Shown: one piece after another, positions 29,753-38,366 of the stretch
How the letters are laid out: each line of letters starts with the position of its first letter
Position numbering within the stretch: the stretch's first letter is position 1
Source: Couchioplanes caeruleus
GTDB taxonomy: Bacteria > Actinomycetota > Actinomycetes > Mycobacteriales > Micromonosporaceae
NCBI RefSeq assembly: GCF_003751945.1
Contig: NZ_RJKL01000001.1
Coordinates: 2,418,001 to 2,482,000 of the forward strand
Direction of reading: 5' to 3'
Length of the DNA: 64,000 bases
Made by a program: the position numbers and the translations under genes
The notes under the pieces: generated by a model
Database searches by the model: none
Told to the model about the DNA's origin: nothing
What the model saw: the letters and a program-made list of their open reading frames with translations, nothing else

Positions 29753-30487
29753 TCACAGCCCGGACTCCGCCGTACGGACCATGATCCGCCGGCAGTCCTC
29801 GCAGCGGACCACCTCGTCGGCGGGGGCGGACTTCACCCGGCCCAGGTCGGCGCCGTACAGCTCGATGCGGCAGCCACCGCAGCGCCCGGAGCGGAACAGC
29901 GCGGCGCCGAGCCCGGTCTCCTCACGGATCTTGTCGTAGAGCTTGAGCAGATCCGGCGGCAGGTCCCCCGCGAGCGGCGCCCGCGACTGGGTCCTGAACT
30001 CCTGCTCCTTGCCGATCTCGGCGTACGCCTCGTCGCGCCGGGCCTCTGCCGCCTCGCGGCGCGCCGACGCCTCGGCGATCCGCTTCTTGACCTCGTTGAG
30101 CGCCTGCTCCGCGGTCTCGCGGCGCTCCATGAGCTCGAGCTCGGCGTCCTCGAGCTCCGACTGGCGGCGGTTCAGCGTCGCCAGCTCGTGCTGCAGACCC
30201 TCGATCTCGCGCAGCGCGCCACCGGCGTCGAGCCGGGCCTGGTCGCGATCCTTGCGGGCGCGTACCTGCTCGATGTCCTTCTCGAAGCGGGCGATGTCGC
30301 GGTCCAGGTCGTCGACGGCGACCTGGGCCCGGACCCGCTCGTCCTCCAGCGCGGAGAGCTCGCGGGCGACGGTCTCGATCTCGGCGAGCTCGGGCAACGA
30401 ACGGCGGCGGTGCGCGAGCTGGTTGAGAGCGGTGTCGATGCCCTGCAGGTCGAGCAGGCGACGCTGGGCTTCCGGGGCGGCCTTCAC
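29753..30487 (-). CDS. C4 zinc-ribbon coiled-coil protein (Rv2229c family)
   Basis: This 244-residue protein has a long charged coiled coil (about residues 10-170) and a C-terminal zinc ribbon with CGGCRIEL and CEDCRRIM. Homologues occur beside Nif3-like and RNase H/CobC genes across actinobacteria. The family has a structural zinc ribbon and a presumed nucleic-acid-related role that is unproven. The GTG at 30487 is preceded by AAGGAG and overlaps the stop of the Nif3-like gene by four bases, so the genes are coupled. Confidence 0.85.
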   Translation of the reverse strand: MKAAPEAQRRLLDLQGIDTALNQLAHRRRSLPELAEIETVARELSALEDERVRAQVAVDDLDRDIARFEKDIEQVRARKDRDQARLDAGGALREIEGLQHELATLNRRQSELEDAELELMERRETAEQALNEVKKRIAEASARREAAEARRDEAYAEIGKEQEFRTQSRAPLAGDLPPDLLKLYDKIREETGLGAALFRSGRCGGCRIELYGADLGRVKSAPADEVVRCEDCRRIMVRTAESGL

Positions 30488-31344
30488 AGATGGTTCTCCT
30501 TGTCGGGGCTGACCGCGTGCACGGTCCAGGGGTCGGTGTCGAGATCGGACACGAGCGCGGTGACGCCGAACTGCGCGCGCAGCCACCCGGCCACCTCGTC
30601 GAGCCAGGGCCGTTCGCTCGCCCAGTGGGCGACGTCGAGCAGGGCGGGCCCGCCGGCGGCGAGGTGCTCGCTCGCGGGATGGTGGCGCAGATCGGCACAC
30701 AGGTACGCGTCGGCGCCGGCGGCCGCGGCGTCACGCAGGAACGAGTCGCCCGCTCCCCCGCTCACGGCGAGGGTGCGCACGACGCGGTCGGGGTCTCCGG
30801 CGGCGCGGACGCCCGCGGCGGTGGCGGGCAGCCGGCGGGCGACGAAGGCGGCCAGGTCGGCCAGGCGCATCGGGGCCGCCAGCTCGCCGACCCGCCCGAC
30901 GCCCCGGCCGCCGCCCTCGGCCGGGCTGCCCGGCGCGGCCGGCACCAGCGGGCGCGGCAGGACGAGGTCGAGCCGGGCGGCGAGGGAGTCGGAGACACCG
31001 GGGTTGGCGACGTCGGCGTTGGTGTGCGCGACGTACAGGGCGATGTCGGCCTTGATCAGCCGATGCACGATCCGGCCCTTGTAGGTGTCCGGCGCGACGG
31101 AGGAGACCCCCTTGAGCAGCAGCGGATGGTGCGCCACGATCAGGGCGGCGCCGGCGTCCACGGCCTCCTCGACCGTCTCCGGCACGCAGTCGACGACGCA
31201 GAGGATCGTCTCGACCGGCCGGTCGAAGTCGCCGAGGACCGGGCCCACCCGGTCCCACTGCTCCGCCCAGACCCTCGGATATCGGGCATCGAGGGCGGCC
31301 ATCACCTCATGGACGGCGGGTGGAGCAAGGGCGGTGTCGGTCAC
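30484..31344 (-). CDS. Nif3-like dinuclear metal centre hexameric protein
   Basis: This 286-residue member of the Nif3/YbgI/DUF34 family has the metal-binding motifs LIVAHHPLLLKG and VAHTNADVANPG and a C-terminal HWASERPW region. Members form toroidal hexamers with two metals. A GTP cyclohydrolase-like or nucleotide hydrolase role has been suggested but is not settled. A 20-30-residue Pro/Gly/Ala insert lies after LVLPRPLVP. The GTG at 31344 (VTDTALAPPAVHEV) is preferred over an upstream TTG. It is the first gene of a coupled pair. Confidence 0.88.
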   Translation of the reverse strand: MTDTALAPPAVHEVMAALDARYPRVWAEQWDRVGPVLGDFDRPVETILCVVDCVPETVEEAVDAGAALIVAHHPLLLKGVSSVAPDTYKGRIVHRLIKADIALYVAHTNADVANPGVSDSLAARLDLVLPRPLVPAAPGSPAEGGGRGVGRVGELAAPMRLADLAAFVARRLPATAAGVRAAGDPDRVVRTLAVSGGAGDSFLRDAAAAGADAYLCADLRHHPASEHLAAGGPALLDVAHWASERPWLDEVAGWLRAQFGVTALVSDLDTDPWTVHAVSPDKENHL

Positions 31345-31455
31345 GGCCGCCAACTCTACCCAGCCCCGGTATCCGATCCCGGCCTCACACGGGTGCCGGC
31401 TCCGGTCACGGCCGCTGTCGAGGCCCTCACCGCCGCCGCCGAGCCCGTCGAAGCC

Positions 31456-32055
31456 TCAGGAACGGGCTCCGGGCTCGACCCGGTTCTCGGTGTCGAACCG
31501 GGTGTGCAGGGCCTGCAACGCCCGACGCCACGGGAACTGGCTGCGGAAACGGTCGTTCTGGCCGGGGCCGCCGAGCCGGACGACATCGTCGCCGTACAGC
31601 ACCTGAACGCCCCAGTTGCGAAGTTTCGCGAAGCTCTCGTGCAGCGTCGGATGCATCGCCATGACCTTGTTCGTGTACGGCACCACGACGGTCGGAATGC
31701 CGAAGCCGTACCCCTCGATCAGGAGGCCGAGCACGAGCGTGTCGGTGATGCCGGCCGCCCACTTGTTGACCGTGTTCACCGTCGCGGGCGCCACGATCAT
31801 CGCGTCGGCCGGCGGGAGCAGATCCTCGTCACCGGGGTTCTTGTAGTAGCTGCGTACGGGATGCCCGGTCTGGGCGTGTAGAGCGGCCGCGTCGACGAAC
31901 TTGCGCCCGTCGGGGGTGGTGATCACGCAGACCTCCCAGCCGTCCCGCTGGGCGAGGTCCACGAGCACGTCCACGTCCCGGGCGATCGGCGAGCCGCACA
32001 CCAGGACGTACAGCACGCCCGGTGCGGTATTGGCACTTCTCACCGCAGAATCCAC
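31456..32055 (-). CDS. Flavoprotein (phosphopantothenoylcysteine decarboxylase-like)
   Basis: This 199-residue HFCD-family flavoprotein has VLYVLVCGSPIARDVDVLVDLA at the FMN-binding N-terminus, DAMIVAPATVNTVNKWAAGITDTL (the PASANT-like motif) and VPYTNKVMAMHP. The decarboxylase Cys of CoaC is not evident in the usual place. It is likely an oxidative decarboxylase or a sensor. The start is one base after the stop of the XRE regulator, so the two form an operon. Confidence 0.82.
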   Translation of the reverse strand: MDSAVRSANTAPGVLYVLVCGSPIARDVDVLVDLAQRDGWEVCVITTPDGRKFVDAAALHAQTGHPVRSYYKNPGDEDLLPPADAMIVAPATVNTVNKWAAGITDTLVLGLLIEGYGFGIPTVVVPYTNKVMAMHPTLHESFAKLRNWGVQVLYGDDVVRLGGPGQNDRFRSQFPWRRALQALHTRFDTENRVEPGARS

Positions 32056-32056
32056 C

Positions 32057-33286
32057 TCATACGCCGACTCCCATCTGTTCGGCCAGCTCCGCGATGGGCG
32101 CCGGCGGGGTGCCCCGGGTGCGTCGCAGCACGTCGGAGATGACCTCGTGGGCCAGCGGGCGGCAGCGGATCTCCGAGGGGGCGAGCCGGTCGCCCTCCAG
32201 CAGCATCTCGCTCGCCTTCTCCACGTCGCCGAGCTGCGTGTAGCCGCGCGCGATGTCCAGGTAGTGGTGCGCGCGCCGTTCGGGCAGCATGGCGCCGAAC
32301 GCGGCCAGATCGATCTTCAGGTGCGTCTCGATCGCCTTGCCGCCGTCGCCGAGCTCGACCGCGGCCGCCGCCCGGTGCAGTTCCACATTGGTGGGCCCGA
32401 AGGACGTCCAGTAGTAGTTGAAGTCGCCACCGAGCGCACCAGCCGCCTGCTCGGCGCCGTTGACGAGGTCACGCACGGTCGCGCTGTCACCGATACGGGC
32501 CGCCGCCATCGCGCCGGTGAGCAACAGCAGCCCGTACACGGAGAGCCGTTCCGGAGTAGCCGCCTCCGGCGTCGTCGGGGCGAGCCGGTTGGCGATGTTG
32601 ACGTTGACCTCGAGCGCCGACCGCACGCGGCCCAGCGAGAGCAGCGCCATGCCGACCCGGTGGCTCGCCATCCCGGCGAGAAGCTGATCGCCGGCCCGTT
32701 GCGAGACCGCGATCGAGCGGTCCGCGGCCAGCCAGGACAGCTCGTGCTCGCCCACCTTGCGCAGCGCGGACGACGCGATCTGGTACACCTGGCCAAGCAG
32801 GTGCGCCGCGTCGCGGGCCTCGTCGCCGCTCGCGTGCGCGCTGTCCGCCGCTTGTGCGTCCCGCAGCAACTGAGGGAGCTTGCGCGCCAGCACGCCGTAC
32901 TTCGCGTGCTGGTAGGTCAGCCAGGCGTGGCTGACCGCCTTGCGCATCTCCGTCAGCGGCGGCGCCTGCGGGACGGGATGGAAGAACGCGCTCATCTGGT
33001 CGTATCGCTCCAGCGCGGCGCGGATCTCCTCGACCTCGACCTGGTCGATGCAGTTCTGCGTCTCCGGCCGCCGCTCGACGTCCTTGCCCAGCAGCAACTG
33101 GACGTCGATGGCGAGCACGTCGGCGATCTCGTAGACGACGGAGAACTTGTCGAGCCGGCGGACCCCTCGCTCCACCTTGTCGACCCAGCTCTTGGACTTG
33201 CCCAACCGGTCCGCGAAGACCTGCTGGGACATCTTGCGCCGGCCGCGCCAGTAGGCGACTCGACGGCCGATCGGCAGCTCGTCCAC
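32057..33286 (-). CDS. XRE-type regulator with C-terminal TPR-like region
   Basis: This 409-residue regulator has an N-terminal helix-turn-helix, IGRRVAYWRGRRKMSQQVFADRLGKSKSWVDKVERGVRRLDK (about residues 6-47). Its long C-terminal alpha-helical part has TPR-like pairs (ALRKVGEHELSWLAADRSI, ARGYTQLGDVEKASEML). Such proteins are common in filamentous actinomycetes and often control development or an adjacent gene. The GTG at 33286 follows GGGGAGG. It is divergent from the primase-polymerase-domain gene, across a 246-bp region containing a palindrome. Confidence 0.85.
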   Translation of the reverse strand: MDELPIGRRVAYWRGRRKMSQQVFADRLGKSKSWVDKVERGVRRLDKFSVVYEIADVLAIDVQLLLGKDVERRPETQNCIDQVEVEEIRAALERYDQMSAFFHPVPQAPPLTEMRKAVSHAWLTYQHAKYGVLARKLPQLLRDAQAADSAHASGDEARDAAHLLGQVYQIASSALRKVGEHELSWLAADRSIAVSQRAGDQLLAGMASHRVGMALLSLGRVRSALEVNVNIANRLAPTTPEAATPERLSVYGLLLLTGAMAAARIGDSATVRDLVNGAEQAAGALGGDFNYYWTSFGPTNVELHRAAAAVELGDGGKAIETHLKIDLAAFGAMLPERRAHHYLDIARGYTQLGDVEKASEMLLEGDRLAPSEIRCRPLAHEVISDVLRRTRGTPPAPIAELAEQMGVGV

Positions 33287-33422
33287 GGTGCCTCCCCAAA
33301 CTCATCCGGCGACCCCCGCCGGTGAGCACCCGGTGTTCCATCCGGCAGTGTGGACCCTCACCCGTCTGTGCTGGTCGCACAGCTTGTGTGATCGCCTGCC
33401 CACCGTTGCTCGTAGTTTCTCA

Positions 33423-33433
33423 TGCAACTTGCA
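33423..33433. promoter_or_regulatory. Palindrome TGCAACTTGCA in the XRE/primase-polymerase spacer
   Basis: TGCAA-C-TTGCA lies between two divergent starts (33286 and 33533) and is the exact reverse complement of the site at 18489-18499. It may be an operator for the adjacent XRE regulator, which could then also act on the GAPDH-like gene. Confidence 0.4.
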
Positions 33434-33532
33434 ATGCGTGATCTGACCGAACCAACGAAGCGTGTCGTGCTTGGTGACGGCAACTCCGGCTGATATAGCG
33501 GCGGGAGTCGGCGAATCGGGGGTATTCCGACC

Positions 33533-34228
33533 ATGCAGTGGAGCATCCGGCAGCCGATCGGCCCATGGGCGACGATCGATCGGCTGCGCCTGCGCCGGGC
33601 GGCACTGCGCTACGCCGCCCGCGGCTGGGCGGTGACGCCGGGCGCCTACCTCACCGGCGACCGGTTCACCTGCGGCCGGGCCGGCTGCCCGATCACGGGG
33701 TGTCACCCCGCGATCGAGTGCTGGGAGGACGAGGCCGCCACGGATCCCGAGCGGATCGCCCGGTGGTGGCGGCATCGCCCGTACACGGTGCTGCTGGCCA
33801 CCGGGTGGAGCTTCGACGCCCTGGAGGTCCCGGCGCCCGTCGGCCTGCGGGCCCTCGGCGCGGTCCGGCTGCACACCGACGTGATCGGCCCGGAACGCGG
33901 CGACGCCCGCGGCCCGGTCATCATCACCCCGACCGGGCGGTGGCTGTTCCTGGTGCGCCCCGGCGACGAGCTGCGCCCGGAACTGGCGTCCTGCCTGGAC
34001 GTTCTGCGCCACGGCCGCGGCTCGTGGATCCCGGCCGCGCCGAGCCGCACGCCACAGGGGCCGGTGCGCTGGGCCGCCGCCCCCGCACAGACCGGCTGGC
34101 ACCTGCCCGCCTCCGGCACCGTGCAGGCGATGCTGCTGGACGCGCTCGGCGCCCTCGGCCGCCGGCCACAACGGAGAGTCACCGCGACCGTCCCCCGCCA
34201 GATGTCCACCGCCCGGCGGGCGGCGTAG
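33533..34228 (+). CDS. Bifunctional DNA primase/polymerase N-terminal (prim-pol) domain protein
   Basis: This is a 231-residue stand-alone domain resembling the archaeo-eukaryotic primase-polymerase N-terminus of actinobacterial proteins. It has RLRRAALRYAARGWAVTPGAYL, cysteines in FTCGRAGCPITGCHP, TDPERIARWWRHRPYTVLLATG and SFDALEVPAPVGLRAL. The catalytic DxD of active enzymes is not obvious; ALEVP stands where DVDVP is expected. Activity is therefore uncertain. The ATG start gives MQWSIRQPIG. Such genes commonly sit divergent to an XRE-flavoprotein pair, as here. Confidence 0.75.
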   Translation: MQWSIRQPIGPWATIDRLRLRRAALRYAARGWAVTPGAYLTGDRFTCGRAGCPITGCHPAIECWEDEAATDPERIARWWRHRPYTVLLATGWSFDALEVPAPVGLRALGAVRLHTDVIGPERGDARGPVIITPTGRWLFLVRPGDELRPELASCLDVLRHGRGSWIPAAPSRTPQGPVRWAAAPAQTGWHLPASGTVQAMLLDALGALGRRPQRRVTATVPRQMSTARRAA

Positions 34229-34453
34229 TCTCAGCCTTCGGGACGCCGGCCACGAACCGGCCGCCGCCGGGCCCTCGAGCCTGGAAGCGGACGGTAGCTG
34301 GGCACGACTCGGGGTACGCATGTCAGCAGCAAACGTATGCGCCTACTTGGCAGTAGACTAGTCATCTAAACAGGTGAAGACGACATTACGCTGAGTTTTG
34401 TCCACGTTGGGGCCGTGCCCCGCAGTGCATGCGCTGTCTCTCTGCTCTGGACG

Positions 34454-34580
34454 GGGAGCCGTGGAGTGGTCAGCGCTGGCGGCCGGCCTGGTCTGAGCCG
34501 GGAGCCACGGAGTGGTCAGTGCTCGCGGTCGGCCGGGTCTGAGCCGGGAGCCGTGGAGTGGTCAGTGCTGGTGGTCGGCC
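34454..34580. repeat. 46-bp tandem repeat duplicating the 3' end of the next gene
   Basis: Units beginning GGGAGCCGTGGAGTGGTCAG start at 34454, 34500 and 34546. In the third, TCA at 34562 is the stop codon of the following minus-strand gene and the bases after it encode its last residues. The two outer copies repeat that stop and 3' end in non-coding DNA. The rest of the 333-bp spacer (34229-34453) shows nothing definite. Confidence 0.9.
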
Positions 34581-35425
34581 GCCAGTTCCCGGTAGGCGGC
34601 GATCACCGCGGCGGTCCGCTCGGCCAGCTCGGGCCCGGAGTCGGCAGGTGTCGCGCCGGCGGCGGTGAGCCGCGAGATCGCCAGCTCGGCTTCCCGAGCC
34701 GTCTCGCCGACCCGCTGCTCCCGGATGAGGTTCTCCCCCGCGAGCGCGGCGGCGTTGATGCTCGCCAAGATGCGGTTGGCCGCGGCGGCCGAGGACCGCC
34801 ACAGCCCCTCGACCCGCAGCCGCTGCTCGGCGAGGGCCTGCACGGCGGGACTGTCGGCGGGCAGGTTGTGCAGGGCGGCGGCGCCGAGTTCCTCGCGCAA
34901 CCGGCGGATCTGCTGCCGGCGGTTCATGATCGCGGCGAGCTCCCGGAGGGCGGCGGTGAGACTACGGTCGGCATCACCCGGATCGATCATGTGCCGCAGT
35001 TGAGGCCAGGTCCCCCGCACCCGCTGGGCGACGACCAGAGCCCGGCCATAGGCGGCCCGCTCCTCCGCGGCGTGCAGCACGAACGAGTCCTCGCCCCGAG
35101 GAAGCGCGAGCGTGCCCAACCGCGCCGCCCGCGCCTGTTGCACGCCGACGAAGGCGACGAGAGCGAGCGACCCGGCGGCCGCAGCCCACCACGGGATGCC
35201 CAGGGTGGCGAGAACGGCGGAGAGCACGAGCAGCGCCAGCGACAGTTGCGAGGAGAACCGCACCCGCTCCTCGCGGCTACGCCCACTCGGCAGCACCGGC
35301 ACGACCTCGGTGACCGAACCCCGGCGCACCCGCCGGGCGCGCCCGGTCCGCATGCGGATCGGGTCCGGCGACACGACGATCTTCTCATGATCGGCCCCGA
35401 CGAACAGGCCCTGGAGTCCGGTCAC
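34562..35425 (-). CDS. Hypothetical two-helix membrane protein with helical C-terminal domain
   Basis: This 287-residue protein starts with TGLQGLFVGADHEKIVVS. Two adjacent hydrophobic segments follow (LALLVLSAVLATLGIPWWAAAAGSLALVAFVG, about residues 63-95), then a long Ala/Arg/Glu-rich helical cytoplasmic region. No family is recognised. The GTG at 35425 is preceded by GGAAGGGG. The last codons are duplicated downstream as tandem repeats. No operon partner is evident. Confidence 0.6.
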   Translation of the reverse strand: MTGLQGLFVGADHEKIVVSPDPIRMRTGRARRVRRGSVTEVVPVLPSGRSREERVRFSSQLSLALLVLSAVLATLGIPWWAAAAGSLALVAFVGVQQARAARLGTLALPRGEDSFVLHAAEERAAYGRALVVAQRVRGTWPQLRHMIDPGDADRSLTAALRELAAIMNRRQQIRRLREELGAAALHNLPADSPAVQALAEQRLRVEGLWRSSAAAANRILASINAAALAGENLIREQRVGETAREAELAISRLTAAGATPADSGPELAERTAAVIAAYRELAADHQH

Positions 35426-35904
35426 GGCGCACCCCTTCCGGCCCGCTGCACTGGTAGCCGAGCGGACCCGGCCGCCGAGGGGGTACGGCCGGGCCCGCTC
35501 ACCCGCGGAGCCGTCCGCAGGTGCCAGAAAGATCGGGCGGGGGCGACCGGACCTGAGCCGGGCCGGGGTGCAGCGAGGGTGCACCCCAGCCGGGGGTCCC
35601 AGCCCGGCTACACATCCGGTGGTCTCGGCTCAGGATTCCCAGCCCACCGCCACACGCATGATCGACCCAGTCCAACTCCTCCCGCCCGCTTCCCTCCGAT
35701 CGATCGAGCCCCATTCCCGCCCGCCGCCCGGCCCCCATGCCCGACCGACCCCATCGCCGGCGCGCCGCCGCCGCGCCAACGACCCATCGGGCCGCGACTC
35801 CGGGCCGCCGTCGTGCTTCTGGTCGATGTCGAAAAGCTGCCGGGTGATCCGACTCAGAGTGACCGCAGTGCATCGCCGGCACGGCACGAGAACGGAGAAG
35901 GCCC
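35426..35904. other. Gene-free stretch with GC palindromes
   Basis: These 480 bp have no convincing frame. They are GC-rich with several short inverted repeats such as GGGGTGCA and TGCACCCC around 35563-35586. The 3' end carries GAGAAGG, the ribosome site of the YCII remnant. Confidence 0.4.
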
Positions 35905-36300
35905 ATGAGATACCTGCTCACGGTCGACTACCGCAGCGGCGTCACCGACGCCCCGATGCCCGGGTGGAAGCCGGAGGAGATCAAGGCATACATGGACTAC
36001 GACGTCGCCCTCACCGCGAACTCGTGGCAAGCGGAGAATACGTCGACGGGCACGCGCTCACCGGCCCCGAGCTCGCCAAGGTCGTCACCTCGGACGGCAC
36101 GGCACCGGTGGTCGCGGGCGGCCCGTTCGCCCGATCCAGCGAGATGCTGGCCGGCTTCCACCTTCGACGTCGACTCGGACACCCGCGCCATCGAGATCGC
36201 CGGCCGCATCTCCCAGGTGCCGGGCCCGGGCGGCACACCCCTACGTCAGCCGATCGGCGTCCGCCGCCTCATGAACACCGCCACCGTCGATCCCCTGTGA
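35905..36300 (+). pseudogene. YCII-related protein, two compensating frameshifts
   Basis: The start frame encodes MRYLLTVDYRSGV and KPEEIKAYMDYDVAL, like the N-terminus of YCII/DGPF-domain proteins. The similarity then moves to another frame (ELVASGEYVDGHAL, VVTSDGTAPVVAGGPFA) at about 36022 and returns to the first frame at about 36165 (DSDTRAIEIAGRIS, then RQPIGVRRLMN). Each part is typical of the family and in order. Two indels have therefore broken the gene, or two sequencing errors are present. The ribosome site GAGAAGG is intact. YCII proteins are small ferredoxin-fold enzymes of uncertain role. Confidence 0.7.
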
Positions 36301-36468
36301 CAGGGGTTCAGCGACGCCGGTAGCGGTGGGTCTGCAGCAGGGACAGCAGCCCGGAGCATCCGCGGTGACGATGACCTCGGCCCCGCACCACGCCCACGGC
36401 TGACCGACCTCAGGTGACCGGCCAGGCGCGAACAGCCTCCGCACATGATCAGCCCGAGCGAACCGGGC

Positions 36469-36762
36469 CTATTCGAAGACGCGGAAGATGAAGCGCTCGT
36501 TCCAGTCCCGGCCGACGTCCGTCGCCTCGATCTCCTCCAGGGTCCGCACGTAGCGGTCGTAGAGCTCGAGGCCGAGGGCGAGCCGCAAGCTGGCGGCGTA
36601 GATCCAGACGAGCTGGAGCGGGCGTGGATCACCGGACGCGAGTCGCCGGCCGAGGTCGTCGAGGTCGTGGCAGTAGTACGGCCCGTATCCGAGCGCACCG
36701 GCCAGCCGCCGGTGCAGATCGGCCTCGTCGAGGATGAACCGGCCGTCGATGACCACGTTCAC
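36469..36762 (-). CDS. Barstar-like ribonuclease inhibitor family protein
   Basis: This 97-residue protein matches barstar. The N-terminal strand VNVVIDGRFILDEADLHRRLAGAL leads to GYGPYYCHDLDDLGRRLASGDPRPLQLVW, which corresponds to barstar's YYGENLDALWDCLTG barnase-binding face. The Asp pair in HDLDDLGRRL keeps the acidic surface. Barstar proteins neutralise secreted guanyl-specific ribonucleases. No barnase-like gene is next to it, so it may be an orphan immunity gene. The GTG at 36762 has GGGAGG eight bases upstream and is preferred to a GTG six codons earlier. Confidence 0.8.
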   Translation of the reverse strand: MNVVIDGRFILDEADLHRRLAGALGYGPYYCHDLDDLGRRLASGDPRPLQLVWIYAASLRLALGLELYDRYVRTLEEIEATDVGRDWNERFIFRVFE

Positions 36763-37030
36763 CGTGCCAGCCTCCCGCACCCGTTCGATACCCCCGCGTG
36801 GTCAAACGATCATGACGAGCTCGCGATCGTGTGTAGTGGCGGGCGTCTCGCCGTCTGTGCCCCCGGCTCGCCCGGTGAAACACCACCCCGCAAGACCGGC
36901 ACGCAAATTGCAGCCAACGACCGAACTAGACGCCCGAGCGGCGGCCACGACCGCACCCGCACCCTCGAGCAGCGGGCGCGGCCGGATCCGCGGGCCACGG
37001 CGATCAGCGCGGACCGCCGGGACCGATCGC

Positions 37031-37555
37031 TCACGTCGCCCGGGCCGGCACCTCCTCGGTCGCCGGGTGATCGGCGGTGCGGTATCGCAGGTCGGCCTCC
37101 GGTGCGACCTCGCCTAGGCCTTCGAGCCGCGCCCGGATGCCACCTCGGCTGCGCCCGAACTCCTCCATCAGCTCCCGCTCGGAAGCACCCTCCCGATACC
37201 GCGCCACCAGGCGTTCGTCGTCCTCGGTGGACCAGCGGACGCCCAGGTTGGGATGGCGCTTGGGTTTCCGTCCGGCCGCCGGGGGCGTGCCGCGTCCGGC
37301 GCGCAGGGCGGTCAGGCCCGACAGGGTGGTGGTGAGGGCCTCGGTCACGGCGGGGAGGTCGGCGGGCGAGATCCCTCCGCCGAGTTCGCTCACCACCTCT
37401 CCGCTGGGGCCCCAGCCCGTCACCGTCAGTCTGATGCGGTCGTCGCCCGTACCCGAAGCGATCAGGTGGTAGGTGTTGTCGCCGGCCAGGAAATGCCGGT
37501 CGAGCTGCGTGTATGGACGCCGGTCCGGGTCCGGCGTGTATTCGTTTGCATCCAT
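37031..37555 (-). CDS. Hypothetical protein with SANT/Myb-like helix-turn-helix
   Basis: This is a 174-residue protein. Its N-terminal half (RPYTQLDRHFLAGDNTYHLI, RIRLTVTGWGPSGEVVSEL) looks like a small beta domain. The C-terminal half has VRWSTEDDERLVARYREGA and RELMEEFGRSRGGIRARLEGLG, a SANT/Myb or homeodomain-like helix-turn-helix seen at the ends of many actinobacterial proteins. It may bind DNA. No function is known. The ATG is MDANEYTPD. No operon partner is evident. Confidence 0.65.
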   Translation of the reverse strand: MDANEYTPDPDRRPYTQLDRHFLAGDNTYHLIASGTGDDRIRLTVTGWGPSGEVVSELGGGISPADLPAVTEALTTTLSGLTALRAGRGTPPAAGRKPKRHPNLGVRWSTEDDERLVARYREGASERELMEEFGRSRGGIRARLEGLGEVAPEADLRYRTADHPATEEVPARAT

Positions 37556-37657
37556 GGGGCGACCGTAGGGCGAGGGACCGACAGTTTCGGCGGGTCTCCG
37601 CGGCCCTGTCGCCCACGCGACACAAGCCGGCGACCAAGGATCAAGATCGCGACGGCG

Positions 37658-38287
37658 TCAGCGACTGAGGCGCTGGTCGAGCACCCGCACTCCAGGCCCG
37701 CCGAGCTCGCTCAATGCCACCCCGCGCCCGCACATCGCCATCATCAGTGCCTCTGCCGGGCCCGCCACCAGCGGCCCCACGCCGGAGAACCAGTCCAGGT
37801 CGGACGCTTCGAAGCGCAGCCCCGCCAGCCGTCGCCGCTTCGTGAAGCCGTACGCCCGGCCACCGGTCAGGAACTCCAGCGATGCCTTCAGCCCTTCGGG
37901 CCCCAGGCCGTGGGGCAGGCCCAGCGGACGGCGCATGTCCTGGCCGTGCACCTGGAGATCGGTGAGCTGACCCGCGTACCCGACGATCGGGGGTTTGAAT
38001 GGATTGTCCGCTTCGTCGCGGAGGGCCTGGGCCAGCTCCGCCGCCGGCCGCGCGGCCATGAGCACCGCAAGCTGCGCATTCGCCCGGTGCAGACGGAAAC
38101 CGTTGCGGGCCAGCAGCGGCAGCAACGGTACGGGCGGCTTGCCCACCGCCGCGAGGAGGTGACCGGCAACCTCCTTGACCGTCCACTCGCCGCAGAGGCT
38201 CGGCCTGTCGAGCTGGCCGGGTTCCAGCGAGTCGACCAGGTCGGCGATGCGGCGGCGTTCTTCGACGATGGCGGCACGGATATCCAC
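37658..38287 (-). CDS. Maleylpyruvate isomerase family (DinB-like) protein
   Basis: This 209-residue protein is of the mycothiol-dependent maleylpyruvate isomerase N-terminal/DinB superfamily. The four-helix bundle begins with EERRRIADLVDSLEPGQLDRPSLCGEWTVKEVAGHLL, and metal or mycothiol ligands lie in LQVHGQDMRRPLGLP. Members are thiol-dependent transferases or metalloproteins. The substrate is unknown. It is divergent from the phosphotransferase-like gene across about 80 bp. Confidence 0.8.
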   Translation of the reverse strand: MDIRAAIVEERRRIADLVDSLEPGQLDRPSLCGEWTVKEVAGHLLAAVGKPPVPLLPLLARNGFRLHRANAQLAVLMAARPAAELAQALRDEADNPFKPPIVGYAGQLTDLQVHGQDMRRPLGLPHGLGPEGLKASLEFLTGGRAYGFTKRRRLAGLRFEASDLDWFSGVGPLVAGPAEALMMAMCGRGVALSELGGPGVRVLDQRLSR

Positions 38288-38366
38288 GGCGCCAGGCTAG
38301 CGGTCGGCGGTGGGGCGGTTCGCCGAGGTCGCCGTGGATCCCTCCGCCGGGCGGTTCAATGAATCC

